NCBI GenBank assembly: GCA_002691645.1
Contig: NZIP01000027.1
Coordinates: forward strand, 144,655 to 208,654
Direction: 5' to 3'
Origin: Flavobacteriaceae bacterium
GTDB lineage: Bacteria > Bacteroidota > Bacteroidia > Flavobacteriales > Flavobacteriaceae
Length of the DNA: 64,000 nucleotides
In this document: positions 37,725-47,108 of the stretch, one piece after another
Layout of the letters: each line of letters starts with the position of its first letter
How positions within the stretch are numbered: position 1 is the stretch's first letter
Notes under the pieces: generated by a model
The model's input: only the letters and a program-made list of their open reading frames with translations
What the model was told of the DNA's origin: nothing
The model's database searches: none
Made by a program: the position numbers and the translations under genes

Positions 37725-39263
37725 ATGAAAAAGGTTTTTTTAATTGGACTATGTGTTCTTTCTTCGTGCGCTCAAATGAATAAGGAAACTGCTATGAATA
37801 ACAAATCTGAGAATCAGGATGTTTATAGTGAAATGTATAGGCCTCAATTTCATTTTAGTCCTCCCAGTCATTGGATGAATGACCCCAACGGCTTGCTTTA
37901 TGAAAATGGTGTGTATCATTTGTTTTATCAACATTATCCAGAGGATATCGTGTGGGGACCCATGCACTGGGGTCATGCCATTTCAAAAGACTTAGTGCAT
38001 TGGGAAAATAGGCCGATAGCCTTATATCCAGATGAACACGGTTATATATTTTCGGGTTCTGCTATTTTCGATAAAAACAATAGTTCTGGACTGGGCACCG
38101 ACGAAAACCCACCCCTGATTGCTATTTTCACTTATCACCACCCTGAAAAAGCAAAGTTAGGAACTGATGATCATCAAACTCAAGGTATTGCCTATAGTCT
38201 CGACCATGGCGAAAATTGGACCATGTACAAGGACAATCCGGTAATCAAAAACGAAGATAAAATCAGAGACTTTAGAGACCCCAAGGTATTTTGGCATGAA
38301 GAGTCATCATCTTGGATCATGAGTTTAGTAGCTGGAGATCACTTACAATTGTATCGTTCTGAAAATTTAATCGATTGGGAATACGCCTCTTCATTTGGTC
38401 ATAATCAAGGTGCACACGGTGGAGTATGGGAATGTCCCGACCTCTTTCCTTTAGAAGTTGAGGGTGAAACCCATTGGGTACTGCTTATAAGCATTAACCC
38501 TGGTGCTCCTAACGGTGGAAGTGGAACTCAATATTTTATAGGTGAATTTGACGGTTATACCTTTAGCTCAGAACAAAAAAATTGTCTGTGGATAGACTTG
38601 GGTCCTGACAATTATGCAGGGGTGACTTACAATGATGTTCCTAACGAAGATAGAATCTTTATTGGCTGGATGAGTAATTGGAATTATGCCAACATAACAC
38701 CGACCCAAAAATGGAGGAGCTCAATGACGATTCCAAGAGTGCTATCACTTCGAAAGACACCTAACGGCAATAGGCTTGTAAATACTCCTATTAGCAAGCT
38801 TGATAGTATTTCTAAAATTCAGCCTCTAGCGCTTGACCAAAAAGAGGCTCGGCAAATTCATCTTCAAAACGACGAGGATTTTGAACTGATGCAGTCTCGA
38901 ATTCTATTTGAAACTGAACTTGACTTTGAAATGAAATGGAAAAATGCCGCTGGAAACACACTTTTAATTTCCGCTGATGGACAAGAAATTCTGGTTGATC
39001 GCTCAAATTCAGGTTATGTAGATTTTGAGGATACTTTTGCCACTAATCCAATCAAGGCATCTTTAGCTGATCTTCAAAACGAGAAGGTTCATAAAATTGA
39101 AGTTTTTGTAGATCATTCCTCGGTGGAGTTATTTATAGATGGAGGATTGGTGTCGCTCACGGTTCAGGTTTTTCCTGAGGAACCCTTTTCTGATTTCAGT
39201 TTGAATGCTGATAAAGAGGTGCTTGATTTTAAAGCATATGCTGTAGAACGTATTTGGGATTAA
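37725..39263 (+). CDS. GH32 levanase/fructan hydrolase lipoprotein
   Basis: 512 residues, lipoprotein signal VLSSC. Five-bladed GH32 propeller motifs: HWMNDPNGL with the nucleophile Asp, FSGSAIFD, FRDPKVF with the transition-state Asp, and WECPDLFPL with the acid/base Glu. A C-terminal beta-sandwich follows (VFVDHSSVELFIDGG). The family cleaves beta-fructofuranosides such as levan, inulin or sucrose. Levanase-type exo activity is most common for lipoproteins of this length, but specificity is not read from sequence. No transporter or fructokinase gene is next to it. Confidence 0.92.
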   Translation: MKKVFLIGLCVLSSCAQMNKETAMNNKSENQDVYSEMYRPQFHFSPPSHWMNDPNGLLYENGVYHLFYQHYPEDIVWGPMHWGHAISKDLVHWENRPIALYPDEHGYIFSGSAIFDKNNSSGLGTDENPPLIAIFTYHHPEKAKLGTDDHQTQGIAYSLDHGENWTMYKDNPVIKNEDKIRDFRDPKVFWHEESSSWIMSLVAGDHLQLYRSENLIDWEYASSFGHNQGAHGGVWECPDLFPLEVEGETHWVLLISINPGAPNGGSGTQYFIGEFDGYTFSSEQKNCLWIDLGPDNYAGVTYNDVPNEDRIFIGWMSNWNYANITPTQKWRSSMTIPRVLSLRKTPNGNRLVNTPISKLDSISKIQPLALDQKEARQIHLQNDEDFELMQSRILFETELDFEMKWKNAAGNTLLISADGQEILVDRSNSGYVDFEDTFATNPIKASLADLQNEKVHKIEVFVDHSSVELFIDGGLVSLTVQVFPEEPFSDFSLNADKEVLDFKAYAVERIWD

Positions 39264-39332
39264 ATTTAAAATCCTTAATTAGGGTATTTACGGACTTATT
39301 TGTTTAACTTTAAAACAAAAACTTTAAACCTT

Positions 39333-39824
39333 ATGAAAAAAGATAGACGTTCGTTTTTAACCCAAGTTTGTCCAACGGTTGCTTTTGCTTTCTTTGGATT
39401 ATCCTTTTTAGAGGCTTGTTCAAAAGATAGTTCTTCAGAGCCAGAAGGTCCTGACCCAGGTCAAGGTAATACAGGTGACGACGGTTATAGCATCAACGGA
39501 AATACGGTAACTATAGACTTGTCAAACTCAAATTTTTCGGCAATTGGTACTTCCGGAGGGTTTAAAAATTTATTAGATGCAGGGGTATTGCTACTGAGAA
39601 TTTCTTCAAATGAGATATTAGCTTTTGATAATTGCTGTCCTCATGTTGGGGCTTCTTCACAGTGGTCTTATGCAAACAACAAATTTACCTGCGGTAATCA
39701 CGGAAATAGTTACGGGATCGATAACGCCAATGTGGTCAATTGTAATTCGGGTTCAACATCAGGAAACTTGAGATCTTTTAGCACTTCGATTTCTGGAACG
39801 ACATTGACTGTTACAACATCTTAA
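39333..39824 (+). CDS. Tat-exported Rieske [2Fe-2S] lipoprotein
   Basis: The frame runs from 39300 with TTG, but ATG 39333 gives a proper signal with a twin-arginine motif (KKDRRSFL) and a lipobox-like LEAC. About 163 residues. The Rieske cluster ligands are CCPHVGA (CxH) and CGNHGNSYG (CxxH). After the Cys the tether is Asp/Glu/Gly-rich. It is a periplasmic or surface single-electron carrier. The next genes encode a small heme-type membrane protein and two YceI proteins in the same direction, suggesting a joint electron-transfer unit. Confidence 0.85.
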   Translation: MKKDRRSFLTQVCPTVAFAFFGLSFLEACSKDSSSEPEGPDPGQGNTGDDGYSINGNTVTIDLSNSNFSAIGTSGGFKNLLDAGVLLLRISSNEILAFDNCCPHVGASSQWSYANNKFTCGNHGNSYGIDNANVVNCNSGSTSGNLRSFSTSISGTTLTVTTS

Positions 39825-39835
39825 TTTTTTGATTT

Positions 39836-40504
39836 GTGTTTAAATTGAATAAATCAGTAGTTCTAGGATTGTGCGTCTCAGCACTCTATTTAATTTGTGC
39901 CACCCCTGTTTTGGCTCAGGTTAAATGTTTGGATTGCCCAGATGTGAATCAAATTTCCTTGGAAGATGATTTATTTGCAGAATTAGAGTCAGAAAATAAA
40001 AAAACAGAATTACTGCCATCAAAAATGTTAATTACCCAACGTTTAATATGGGGTAAAAACGGATTGGCAAGAATAACGGGTATTGTTCCGCTATCAGAAG
40101 AAAATCGATTGAGGGAATTGAAATGGAGAAGAGGGATGCTTAAAACCCATCAAGTTATAGGCTACACCACTTTGGCAGCCATGATCGCTCAAGGTATAAT
40201 AGGCGGAAAATTATACAACGGAGATTACAGTCTATACAAGCTCCATAAAGACATGGGTAATGCCGTGACTGCTCTTTATTTTACAGGTGCTGGACTTTCA
40301 CTTTTTGCTCCGCCCGCTATTCAATTAAATAAAACTAAAGGATTGAATTCTGCAAGAATGCACAAATGGCTTGCTACAATTCACCTAAGCGCTATGATTG
40401 CAACCCAATACTATTCCGATCGCGATCGGGATATGCACAAAGCAGCGGCTTATACTTTGGTTGGTTCTTATGCGGCTGCGACCCTTGTATTGAGATTTAA
40501 ATAA
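39836..40504 (+). CDS. Small cytochrome b561-like membrane protein
   Basis: 222 residues, GTG start 12 bases after the Rieske gene. N-terminal signal/anchor to TPVLAQ, then a short acidic segment containing CLDC, then about four membrane helices. His residues sit in or near helices (KTHQVIGYTT, YKLHKDMGN, RMHKWLATIHLS, DMHKAAAYT), as in diheme b561-type domains. I read this as a probable transmembrane heme protein; the family assignment is tentative. Neighbours are a Rieske protein and YceI. Confidence 0.6.
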   Translation: MFKLNKSVVLGLCVSALYLICATPVLAQVKCLDCPDVNQISLEDDLFAELESENKKTELLPSKMLITQRLIWGKNGLARITGIVPLSEENRLRELKWRRGMLKTHQVIGYTTLAAMIAQGIIGGKLYNGDYSLYKLHKDMGNAVTALYFTGAGLSLFAPPAIQLNKTKGLNSARMHKWLATIHLSAMIATQYYSDRDRDMHKAAAYTLVGSYAAATLVLRFK

Positions 40505-40508
40505 AGAT

Positions 40509-41051
40509 ATGAAGCTACAATCGTTAACCTATTGCTTTTTGTTTTTAGTTTTTGTTCAAGTGTTTGGACAAAATGTGAAAAAATTACAATTAGATCAATC
40601 TAATAGCTATTTGACTTATGACGCAGAACATTTTACACATAACTGGACTGGTACAAATGAGAAACCAAAAGGACTTCTAGTATTAGATGAAAATGGAACT
40701 CCAAAACAAATTGCAGTTACTGCAGCCTTAACTGATTTCAATAGTCAAAATGCTAATCGAGATGCACATGCTTTAGAATTACTCAATGCTTTAATCCATG
40801 CTAACGTGAGGTTTTACAGCAGTTCTATTGTAGTCGACGAAAGTGAGATTACATTTTTGGGCTACATAGAGTTGGCAGGTAAGAAAGTAGAAAAAACCAT
40901 CTCCCTTCGTTTTGAAACGAATGCTGACCAGGTTCAAATCAAAGGAACTTTTGAAGTCAAGCTCAGTGATTTTGATATTCCCAGACCTTCATTTTTGTTG
41001 AAAAAAGTGAAGGATGAAATTCAATTAAAGGTTCTTCTAAATTTTAAATAG
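40509..41051 (+). CDS. YceI-like family secreted protein (first copy)
   Basis: 180 residues with a signal peptide to about VFGQ, 4 bases after the previous gene. The YceI-like lipocalin fold is suggested by LDQSNSYLTYDAEHFTHNWTG, the HANVRFYSSS strand and FEVKLSDFDIPRP. YceI proteins bind long isoprenoid or amide lipids in a barrel. Here it follows a heme-type membrane protein, so a quinone-like or isoprenoid carrier role is an inference. Confidence 0.78.
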   Translation: MKLQSLTYCFLFLVFVQVFGQNVKKLQLDQSNSYLTYDAEHFTHNWTGTNEKPKGLLVLDENGTPKQIAVTAALTDFNSQNANRDAHALELLNALIHANVRFYSSSIVVDESEITFLGYIELAGKKVEKTISLRFETNADQVQIKGTFEVKLSDFDIPRPSFLLKKVKDEIQLKVLLNFK

Positions 41052-41145
41052 TTCTTTTTTAGCGATTTACAAAGGCTTAAAAAGTTAAACAAGTTTTGCA
41101 CAAACAGATTTGCAACAATAAATTTGAGTAACAAAAAAAATAGTG

Positions 41146-41622
41146 ATGAATAAATTGCCTTTACTTAGTGGAGATTTCTTTTTAGAATCGTATCATAAAT
41201 TACTTGAAATAAGTAGAGGTGATCATATTGACCAACAATTTACTCGGTTTTCGAAAGCATTCAACTGGTCTGATCAATACGATTCTTCTGTCCTAAATTT
41301 TGAAGATTACGAAGCTTTTGTATTGACTGATCCTTCTTATAAACTTCTATGGGTAGATCAAGGTTTTTCTGATATGACAGGATATCATTCTCACGACGTG
41401 ATCGGTAAGAAACCTAACATGCTTCACGGCCAGAATACCAAAGATACAGAACGAAAGTTATTTAGAAACCTGTTGTCTTCTAATGAAGTATTTACTACCA
41501 GAATCACTAATCATAAAAAATCTGGACAGGCTTATGTCTGTGAGGTTAAAATTGTTCCTCTTTACAATCAGAACAACGAGTTAAGTCACTACATAGCTCT
41601 TGAAAGAGAAATCGCTGCCTAA
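41146..41622 (+). CDS. Stand-alone PAS domain protein (LOV-like but lacking the flavin Cys)
   Basis: 158 residues from ATG 41146 (an adjacent GTG at 41143 is also open). One PAS domain covers about 45-155: LTDPSYKLLWVDQGFSDMTGY, then GKKPNMLHGQNTKD where LOV proteins have GRNCRFLQG, then ITNHKKSGQAYVCEVKI. The photoactive Cys position holds Pro, so covalent flavin photochemistry is not expected. No kinase, cyclase or DNA-binding output domain is attached. It lies between two yceI genes, suggesting a sensor for the same stress or redox unit. Confidence 0.82.
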   Translation: MNKLPLLSGDFFLESYHKLLEISRGDHIDQQFTRFSKAFNWSDQYDSSVLNFEDYEAFVLTDPSYKLLWVDQGFSDMTGYHSHDVIGKKPNMLHGQNTKDTERKLFRNLLSSNEVFTTRITNHKKSGQAYVCEVKIVPLYNQNNELSHYIALEREIAA

Positions 41623-41680
41623 GTCTATATTCAGACCTAGCTAAAGATTGCTGAAACGCTTATCTTTGGTTAAAAAAATA

Positions 41681-42241
41681 ATGAAAAATTTATTTTTGGC
41701 ATTTGCTGTAACAGCATTTGCATTCGGTTACTCTCAAGAGAAAAGCATCAACTTAGAAACGAGCAAACTCAGATGGGAGGGTAAGGAGCGCTCATCAAAA
41801 TCCCACTACGGAGGACTATCTTTTAAATCAGGAGACCTAAAATTAAAGGGTACAAAAATTCAGGGAGGCTCATTCATCGTTGACATGACTTCTTTAGATG
41901 TCCAAGATCTATCTGGAGGAGGTAAAACACGACTTGAAGGCCATCTTCGTTCAGATGACTTCTTTTCGGTTGAAGCAAATCCAGAAGCCTTCTTAATCTT
42001 AAATGCTGTTATCTCTGATACTAATGGATTGCAGATTTTACAGGGAGATTTAACAATTAAAGGAAAAACAGCTCCAGTTCAAGTGGAATTTACAGAAGTA
42101 ACGGCTAGTATGGCTACGGCTCAAATGGTTTTTGACCGTTCTGTATATGATGTTCGTTTTAGATCGGGTTCATTTTTTGAAAACCTTGGAGATAAGCTTA
42201 TTTATGATGATATTGCTGTTCAAGTGAATTTATATTTTTAA
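41681..42241 (+). CDS. YceI family secreted protein (second copy)
   Basis: The frame opens at TTG 41648; ATG 41681 gives MKNLFLAFAVTAFAFGYSQ, a clean signal peptide, and is preferred (186 residues). Typical YceI features: SKLRWEGKERSSKSHYGGLSF, GSFIVDMTSLDVQDL, LRSDDFFSVEANPEA and GDLTIKGKTAPVQVEFT. It is closer to canonical YceI than the first copy. Lipid or isoprenoid binding in the periplasm is expected. Confidence 0.88.
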   Translation: MKNLFLAFAVTAFAFGYSQEKSINLETSKLRWEGKERSSKSHYGGLSFKSGDLKLKGTKIQGGSFIVDMTSLDVQDLSGGGKTRLEGHLRSDDFFSVEANPEAFLILNAVISDTNGLQILQGDLTIKGKTAPVQVEFTEVTASMATAQMVFDRSVYDVRFRSGSFFENLGDKLIYDDIAVQVNLYF

Positions 42242-42257
42242 TACCCGAAGGCCTTCA

Positions 42258-43652
42258 ATGTCTGAAAAGAATATCTATCTAGAATTAAGAAAAAAGCAAG
42301 CTGATTACTTTGCTACCTCCAAAACTTTGGATTGTTCTTTTCGGATTGCACAGTTAAAAAAACTAAGGCAAGTTTTACAAACACACGAAAGTGAAGTGCT
42401 TGAGGCCTTAAAATCTGATTTACATAAGCCCAATTTTGAAGCTTATACGGCTGAGTTTTCCTTCGTAATAGAGGAGCTAAATACAGCGATTAAACAGCTT
42501 AAAAAATGGTCTAAGCCTAAAAAGGTAAAAACGGGTCTACTATCTGCACCCGCATTTGGAGTCATTCAGCCAGAACCCTACGGCCTTTCACTTCAACTTT
42601 CTCCTTGGAATTATCCATTTCAATTGGCAATCGCCCCAGCTTTGGCTGCTTTAGCCGCTGGTAATACGGTGGTATTGAAGCCCAGTGAATTTAGTGTAAA
42701 GACATCTGAGTTATTGGCGCGATTAATCAACACTCATTTTGATGAAGCCTATTTTCATGTGGTTTTAGGGGGAGCTGAAACGGCTAAAGCACTGCTTGAA
42801 TTAAAATGGAATCATATTTTCTTTACGGGGAGTACGCATATTGGTAAAATCGTTGCCAAGGCTGCTGCGGAGAAATTGACTCCTTGCACACTTGAACTTG
42901 GAGGAAAATCACCTTGTATTGTTGATGATACGGCTAAAGTAAAACTTGCGGCCAAACGCATTGTTTGGGGTAAGTACATGAACGCAGGTCAAACCTGTAT
43001 CGCTCCAGATTACGTTTTGGTTGATTCAAAGATTAAAGAAGATCTTATTTTTCATATGTCTAATGAAATAGAACAACTATATGGAAAAAATCCCCGAGAA
43101 AGCTCTGATTATGGTCGACTTATTCACCCGAGACACGTGGTCCGTATGAAATCGTTTATAGCGGATTCTAAAGTCCGTATTGGAGGAGAGTTAGACGAAG
43201 AAACTCGTTTTGTTGCTCCTACAATAATTGAAGATGTCGATTACAACTCTAAGGCAATGCAAGAGGAAATTTTTGGACCGGTTTTGCCTGTAATTTCCTA
43301 TGATCGGTTTGAGGAGACGGACTATTATCTAAAAAAATATGATAAACCTTTGGCTTTTTACATTTTTTCTGAGAATGCAAAAAGAATCAAAGCTTTGGTT
43401 CAAAACTACCAATTTGGTGGAGGCTGTGTAAATGACACTATCATGCATATTGCAGAAAAGAACCTTCCTTTTGGTGGTGTAGGCGATAGCGGTATGGGAG
43501 CCTATCACGGCAAATTTGGCTTCAATACGTTTAGTAGAGAAAAGCCAGTGATGTATCGCAGCAATTGGATAGATGTTCCTTTACGCTATCCTCCTTTTAA
43601 AAACAAACTCAGCACTGTTCGAAAGTTTATTCGACTTGCGGCTAGGATTTAA
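42258..43652 (+). CDS. Aldehyde dehydrogenase (ALDH3-like)
   Basis: 464 residues, shorter than ALDH1/2 and typical for the ALDH3 group. Motifs: LSPWNYPFQLAIAPALAALAAGNTVVLKPSE, FTGSTHIGKIV, LELGGKSPCIV with the general-base Glu, and NAGQTCIAPDYV with the catalytic Cys, then EIFGPVLPV. It oxidises aldehydes, often fatty or aromatic, to acids with NAD(P). The C-terminus is partly hydrophobic and basic (RKFIRLAARI), compatible with membrane association as in fatty ALDHs. It lies 16 bases after yceI, so probably the last gene of that operon. Confidence 0.92.
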   Translation: MSEKNIYLELRKKQADYFATSKTLDCSFRIAQLKKLRQVLQTHESEVLEALKSDLHKPNFEAYTAEFSFVIEELNTAIKQLKKWSKPKKVKTGLLSAPAFGVIQPEPYGLSLQLSPWNYPFQLAIAPALAALAAGNTVVLKPSEFSVKTSELLARLINTHFDEAYFHVVLGGAETAKALLELKWNHIFFTGSTHIGKIVAKAAAEKLTPCTLELGGKSPCIVDDTAKVKLAAKRIVWGKYMNAGQTCIAPDYVLVDSKIKEDLIFHMSNEIEQLYGKNPRESSDYGRLIHPRHVVRMKSFIADSKVRIGGELDEETRFVAPTIIEDVDYNSKAMQEEIFGPVLPVISYDRFEETDYYLKKYDKPLAFYIFSENAKRIKALVQNYQFGGGCVNDTIMHIAEKNLPFGGVGDSGMGAYHGKFGFNTFSREKPVMYRSNWIDVPLRYPPFKNKLSTVRKFIRLAARI

Positions 43653-43653
43653 G

Positions 43654-43681
43654 AAAAAGCACCTCATTTGAGGTGCTTTTT
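43654..43681. terminator. Bidirectional intrinsic terminator
   Basis: A 13-base perfect inverted repeat (AAAAAGCACCTCA / TGAGGTGCTTTTT) with a TT loop and T-run on both strands, between convergent genes ending at 43652 and 43687. It serves both. Confidence 0.88.
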
Positions 43682-43686
43682 TTAAT

Positions 43687-46600
43687 TTACAAGCTTCCTA
43701 AAATCATCGGAGCTCCAGCATTTTCTAATTTTTTAGCAAATGCTTGAACTTCCTGAATGAATGAATCCAATTCGGGTTGAATATCTGATAGCATTTCCTT
43801 AGCTAGGTTCATACTATTTGTATGATTTTTTGTCGGACCATAGGTAGTAGATAGTCCTCTAAATGCCACGCTAAAATGGTTGGAAATTGAAGGTGGATTT
43901 CGCTCTCCAATTTCATTTCTAGAAGGACTACCTTCTATTTGCTTTGATAAACTTGAGAATTTATTTTCGAGTGTTACCAGCTCAGCTTTGAAATTGGAAG
44001 GCATTTGATTTGTTTGATCTACTGCTTTGTTTAGTCCCTTCATATAGGTCTCCACTTTTTCAGCTTTGTGACTTAAAATTTCGATAGCGGTTCTGAGTTC
44101 GGTAAAGCCTTTTCGATAGCTCTCGTAATCCTCATAACTTATTCCCTTAAGTGTTCCTTCGTATATAGGTTCCAAATCAAAACTGACCTCTTCTCCTATA
44201 GCGGTAAATTCACCGTCTTTTTCAACAGATAAGCTTGCTGTATAAGTTCCAGGAATAACCATTGGTCCTCGAGAAAACCAACCTCTCGATGAGCTTTTAG
44301 GGTTGATAGGTGTTCCGCTGTCGTGTCTCATATTCCAAGCGATACGATGACTTCCTTTACGAGCTGGTCTTTTTAGGTGTTTAATTATATGACCTTCTCC
44401 ATCTTTAATCGTAAGATAGACCATAGCAGACTTTTCGCTATTTTCCTTGTCTAGTTCGTCATACCCTGGAAAAGGAACGTCTTTATTGCCTTTATTCAGC
44501 CTACCTTCTCGTTTTTTACGTGCCTGTTTAGCGGTTGAATAATTGTCATTTAAATAATAGGTAAATACAGCCCCATATTCTGGATTTTTAGCGATATAAT
44601 AGTCGGCTCCTGTATTTCCTAAATTTGATCTAGGCACATACCATTTTGCTGTTCGAGGAGCAAATAACATGCCTTTATCTGCTTCTGCGGCCTTGTTCAT
44701 GTTTCTTAGAGGGCTGTAATCATCCAATACGTAAAATCCTCGTCCAAAAGAGGCGGCAACAACATCATTTTCTTCTCTTTGTATGGTGATATCTCTAAAA
44801 CTCATGTTTGGAGTTCCTTTCATTTTCTGCCATTTTTGTCCTCCATTAAGCGTGACATAAATACCAAATTCAGTCGCTAAGAACATTAACTCAGGATTGA
44901 CGTGATCTTGAACTATTCTCCAGATTAAAGTGTTTTTTGGAATATTGGAGCTCATTGATTTCCACGTTTTACCTCTGTCTGTACTCTTGTATAAAAAGGG
45001 TCTAAAATCACCTTCTTTGTGATTATCCAGCGCAACGTATACCGTATTGGGGTCATGTAAATCTGCTCTAATGTCGTTCACGAAACTTCTGCCCGGTAAG
45101 CCGAATTGAGAAACTGGTATTTTTGTCCAAGTTTGACCGTCGTTTTCACTGACGTGCACAAATCCGTCATCTGTACCTGCATAGAGCAGTCCTTTTTGAA
45201 CTGGAGATTCACTCAGTGAAGTGATGGTATTGTAATTTGACATTGCATTTACATCCCAAGCGTTATCCCAAGATTGCTTTCTGCCCATAATTGGAAGTTC
45301 AATACGATTTTCATTACGTGTTAAATCACTTGATATTGGTGTCCAGCTATCTCCTCTATCCTCAGATTTCCAAACGCGATAAGAAGCGAAATATATTGTT
45401 GAGGCTTTGTGGGGTGAGACAAGTATTGGGGCGTCCCAATTAAATCGCTCGTGTGGATCACCTTTTTGAGCTTGTGGTTGTACGTAAACTTGTTCTCCAG
45501 TGACTAAATCTACTCGGTGTAATCCACCTTGTTGTGTTTCGGCATAGATGATGTTATTAAACTCTGGGTCAGTTGCGGATTGATGCCCATCGGCTCCCAA
45601 GGTCTTATACCAGTGTTTGTTTGAAATTCCCTCTCTCTCATCAGTAGCGGATGGTCCACCAGCAGAACCGTTGTCTTGTGTTCCACCGAAAATATGATAA
45701 AATGGCTTGGCATTGTTTACAGCCACTTTGTAAAATTGTGTTAGTGGAAGATTCTTATGGTACTTCCAATTTTCAGCTAAATCAAAGGATTCGTAAATAC
45801 CAGCATCTGTTCCAATCATTAAATAATTTGGATCATCTTTTTTAAATGCTATTGCGTGATTGTCAGAGTGTTTTTGACGCTCTTTGAGTTGTGTAAAGTT
45901 TTTACCCCCATCTTCAGAGGTTAATATGCGCACATTCATGAGGTATAATCTGTCGAACTTATGCGGTGATGCATATAATTCTTGATAATAGTGAGGTCCA
46001 GTTCCACCTGATACGGTATTAGACATTTTGGTCCAAAAGCCTCCTGCATTTGCCGAGCGAAAGACACCTCCTTTGGTGCGGTCAAGTTCTATCGCGGCAT
46101 ATACTACATCTGGATTTTGAGGTGAGATCGCCAAACCTATTTTCCCCATATTTGAGCGTGGCAGGCCGTTGTGAATTTTAGCCCAGTTTTCTCCTCCATC
46201 TGTTGATTTGTAAATAGCGGTACCAGGTCCACCTCCCATATAAGCTGCCACTGTTCTATGTCTATCCCAGGTTGCAGCGTATAAAACTTGGGGGTTTCTA
46301 GGATCGATTAAGAGGTCTGTAGCACCAGTCCATTCGTTGTTTCCTAGAACTTGCTTCCAGTTGCTACCGCCATCTGTACTTTTATAGACTCCTCGTTCCC
46401 CTCCTTTACTCCATAAGGGTCCTTGAGCAGCTACCCAAATGGTGTTTGAATTATCTGGATGAACAATGATTTTAGAAATGTGCTCTGACTTATTTAATCC
46501 CATATTTTTCCATGATTTACCATTATCGTCCGAGCGGTAAATACCATCTCCGTAACCCACGTGACGTCCACCTACATTTTCACCACTTCCAACCCAGATG

Positions 46601-46935
46601 GTTGAGGGATTAGATGGATCGATACTCACGCATCCAGTAGAATAGGATTTTTGATTGTCAAATAATGGAATCCATGTAGTTCCGGCATTTTCGGTTTTCC
46701 AAACTCCAGCAGATCCTACCGCTACATACCAATGATTGTCATTGTCTGGATGAATAGCGATGTCTGCTATACGTCCTGAAAGAAAAGCAGGTCCGACATT
46801 TCTGAATTTAAATGCATTAATATTTACTTCTTTTGCTGGGGCTGCAGCTTTTTTCTTTCGTTGAGCTTGCACATCTTGGGCGGTTAATCCAAGAGCAAGA
46901 ACAAGTGAAAGCATTAAGTGCCAAGTATTTTTCAT
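43687..46935 (-). CDS. Large secreted Asp-box (BNR/sortilin-like) beta-propeller protein
   Basis: 1,082 residues with a signal peptide ending near VQAQ. The first 700 residues contain about nine Asp-box repeats (SxDxGxxW type): KTENAGTTW, RSDDNGKSW, KSTDGGSNW, KSTDGGENW, SEDGGKNF, KSEDRGDSW, SENDGQTW, KSTDRGKTW and TLNGGQKW. This builds one or two large propellers as in VPS10/sortilin and sialidase-like proteins. The sialidase Arg triad is not obvious. The C-terminal 300 residues are a separate domain with a beta part (GTYTASLSVEKDGEF) and a helical end. It is a common flavobacterial protein often called a glycosyl hydrolase, but a catalytic role is unproven. Confidence 0.85.
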   Translation of the reverse strand: MKNTWHLMLSLVLALGLTAQDVQAQRKKKAAAPAKEVNINAFKFRNVGPAFLSGRIADIAIHPDNDNHWYVAVGSAGVWKTENAGTTWIPLFDNQKSYSTGCVSIDPSNPSTIWVGSGENVGGRHVGYGDGIYRSDDNGKSWKNMGLNKSEHISKIIVHPDNSNTIWVAAQGPLWSKGGERGVYKSTDGGSNWKQVLGNNEWTGATDLLIDPRNPQVLYAATWDRHRTVAAYMGGGPGTAIYKSTDGGENWAKIHNGLPRSNMGKIGLAISPQNPDVVYAAIELDRTKGGVFRSANAGGFWTKMSNTVSGGTGPHYYQELYASPHKFDRLYLMNVRILTSEDGGKNFTQLKERQKHSDNHAIAFKKDDPNYLMIGTDAGIYESFDLAENWKYHKNLPLTQFYKVAVNNAKPFYHIFGGTQDNGSAGGPSATDEREGISNKHWYKTLGADGHQSATDPEFNNIIYAETQQGGLHRVDLVTGEQVYVQPQAQKGDPHERFNWDAPILVSPHKASTIYFASYRVWKSEDRGDSWTPISSDLTRNENRIELPIMGRKQSWDNAWDVNAMSNYNTITSLSESPVQKGLLYAGTDDGFVHVSENDGQTWTKIPVSQFGLPGRSFVNDIRADLHDPNTVYVALDNHKEGDFRPFLYKSTDRGKTWKSMSSNIPKNTLIWRIVQDHVNPELMFLATEFGIYVTLNGGQKWQKMKGTPNMSFRDITIQREENDVVAASFGRGFYVLDDYSPLRNMNKAAEADKGMLFAPRTAKWYVPRSNLGNTGADYYIAKNPEYGAVFTYYLNDNYSTAKQARKKREGRLNKGNKDVPFPGYDELDKENSEKSAMVYLTIKDGEGHIIKHLKRPARKGSHRIAWNMRHDSGTPINPKSSSRGWFSRGPMVIPGTYTASLSVEKDGEFTAIGEEVSFDLEPIYEGTLKGISYEDYESYRKGFTELRTAIEILSHKAEKVETYMKGLNKAVDQTNQMPSNFKAELVTLENKFSSLSKQIEGSPSRNEIGERNPPSISNHFSVAFRGLSTTYGPTKNHTNSMNLAKEMLSDIQPELDSFIQEVQAFAKKLENAGAPMILGSL

Positions 46936-47010
46936 ATGTTTTGATTTTAGTATTCTTAAAGATATCTATTTGGAATTTAGCTTCAATATTTGGTTGAACT
47001 TTTTTTACCC

Positions 47011-47029
47011 TTCTTGTTTTGAACAAGAA
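47011..47029. promoter_or_regulatory. Perfect 19-base palindrome in a divergent intergenic region
   Basis: TTCTTGTT and AACAAGAA flank a 3-base centre, midway between the divergent genes starting at 46935 and 47109. It could be a regulator site or a small hairpin; no further support. Confidence 0.35.
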
Positions 47030-47108
47030 TCAGGTCATTTATTCTTTTTTTTTGGTAAATCGACCGATTTTTCTTTCATTTTGGATGTAAGTAAAGATTT
47101 TTGCATTT

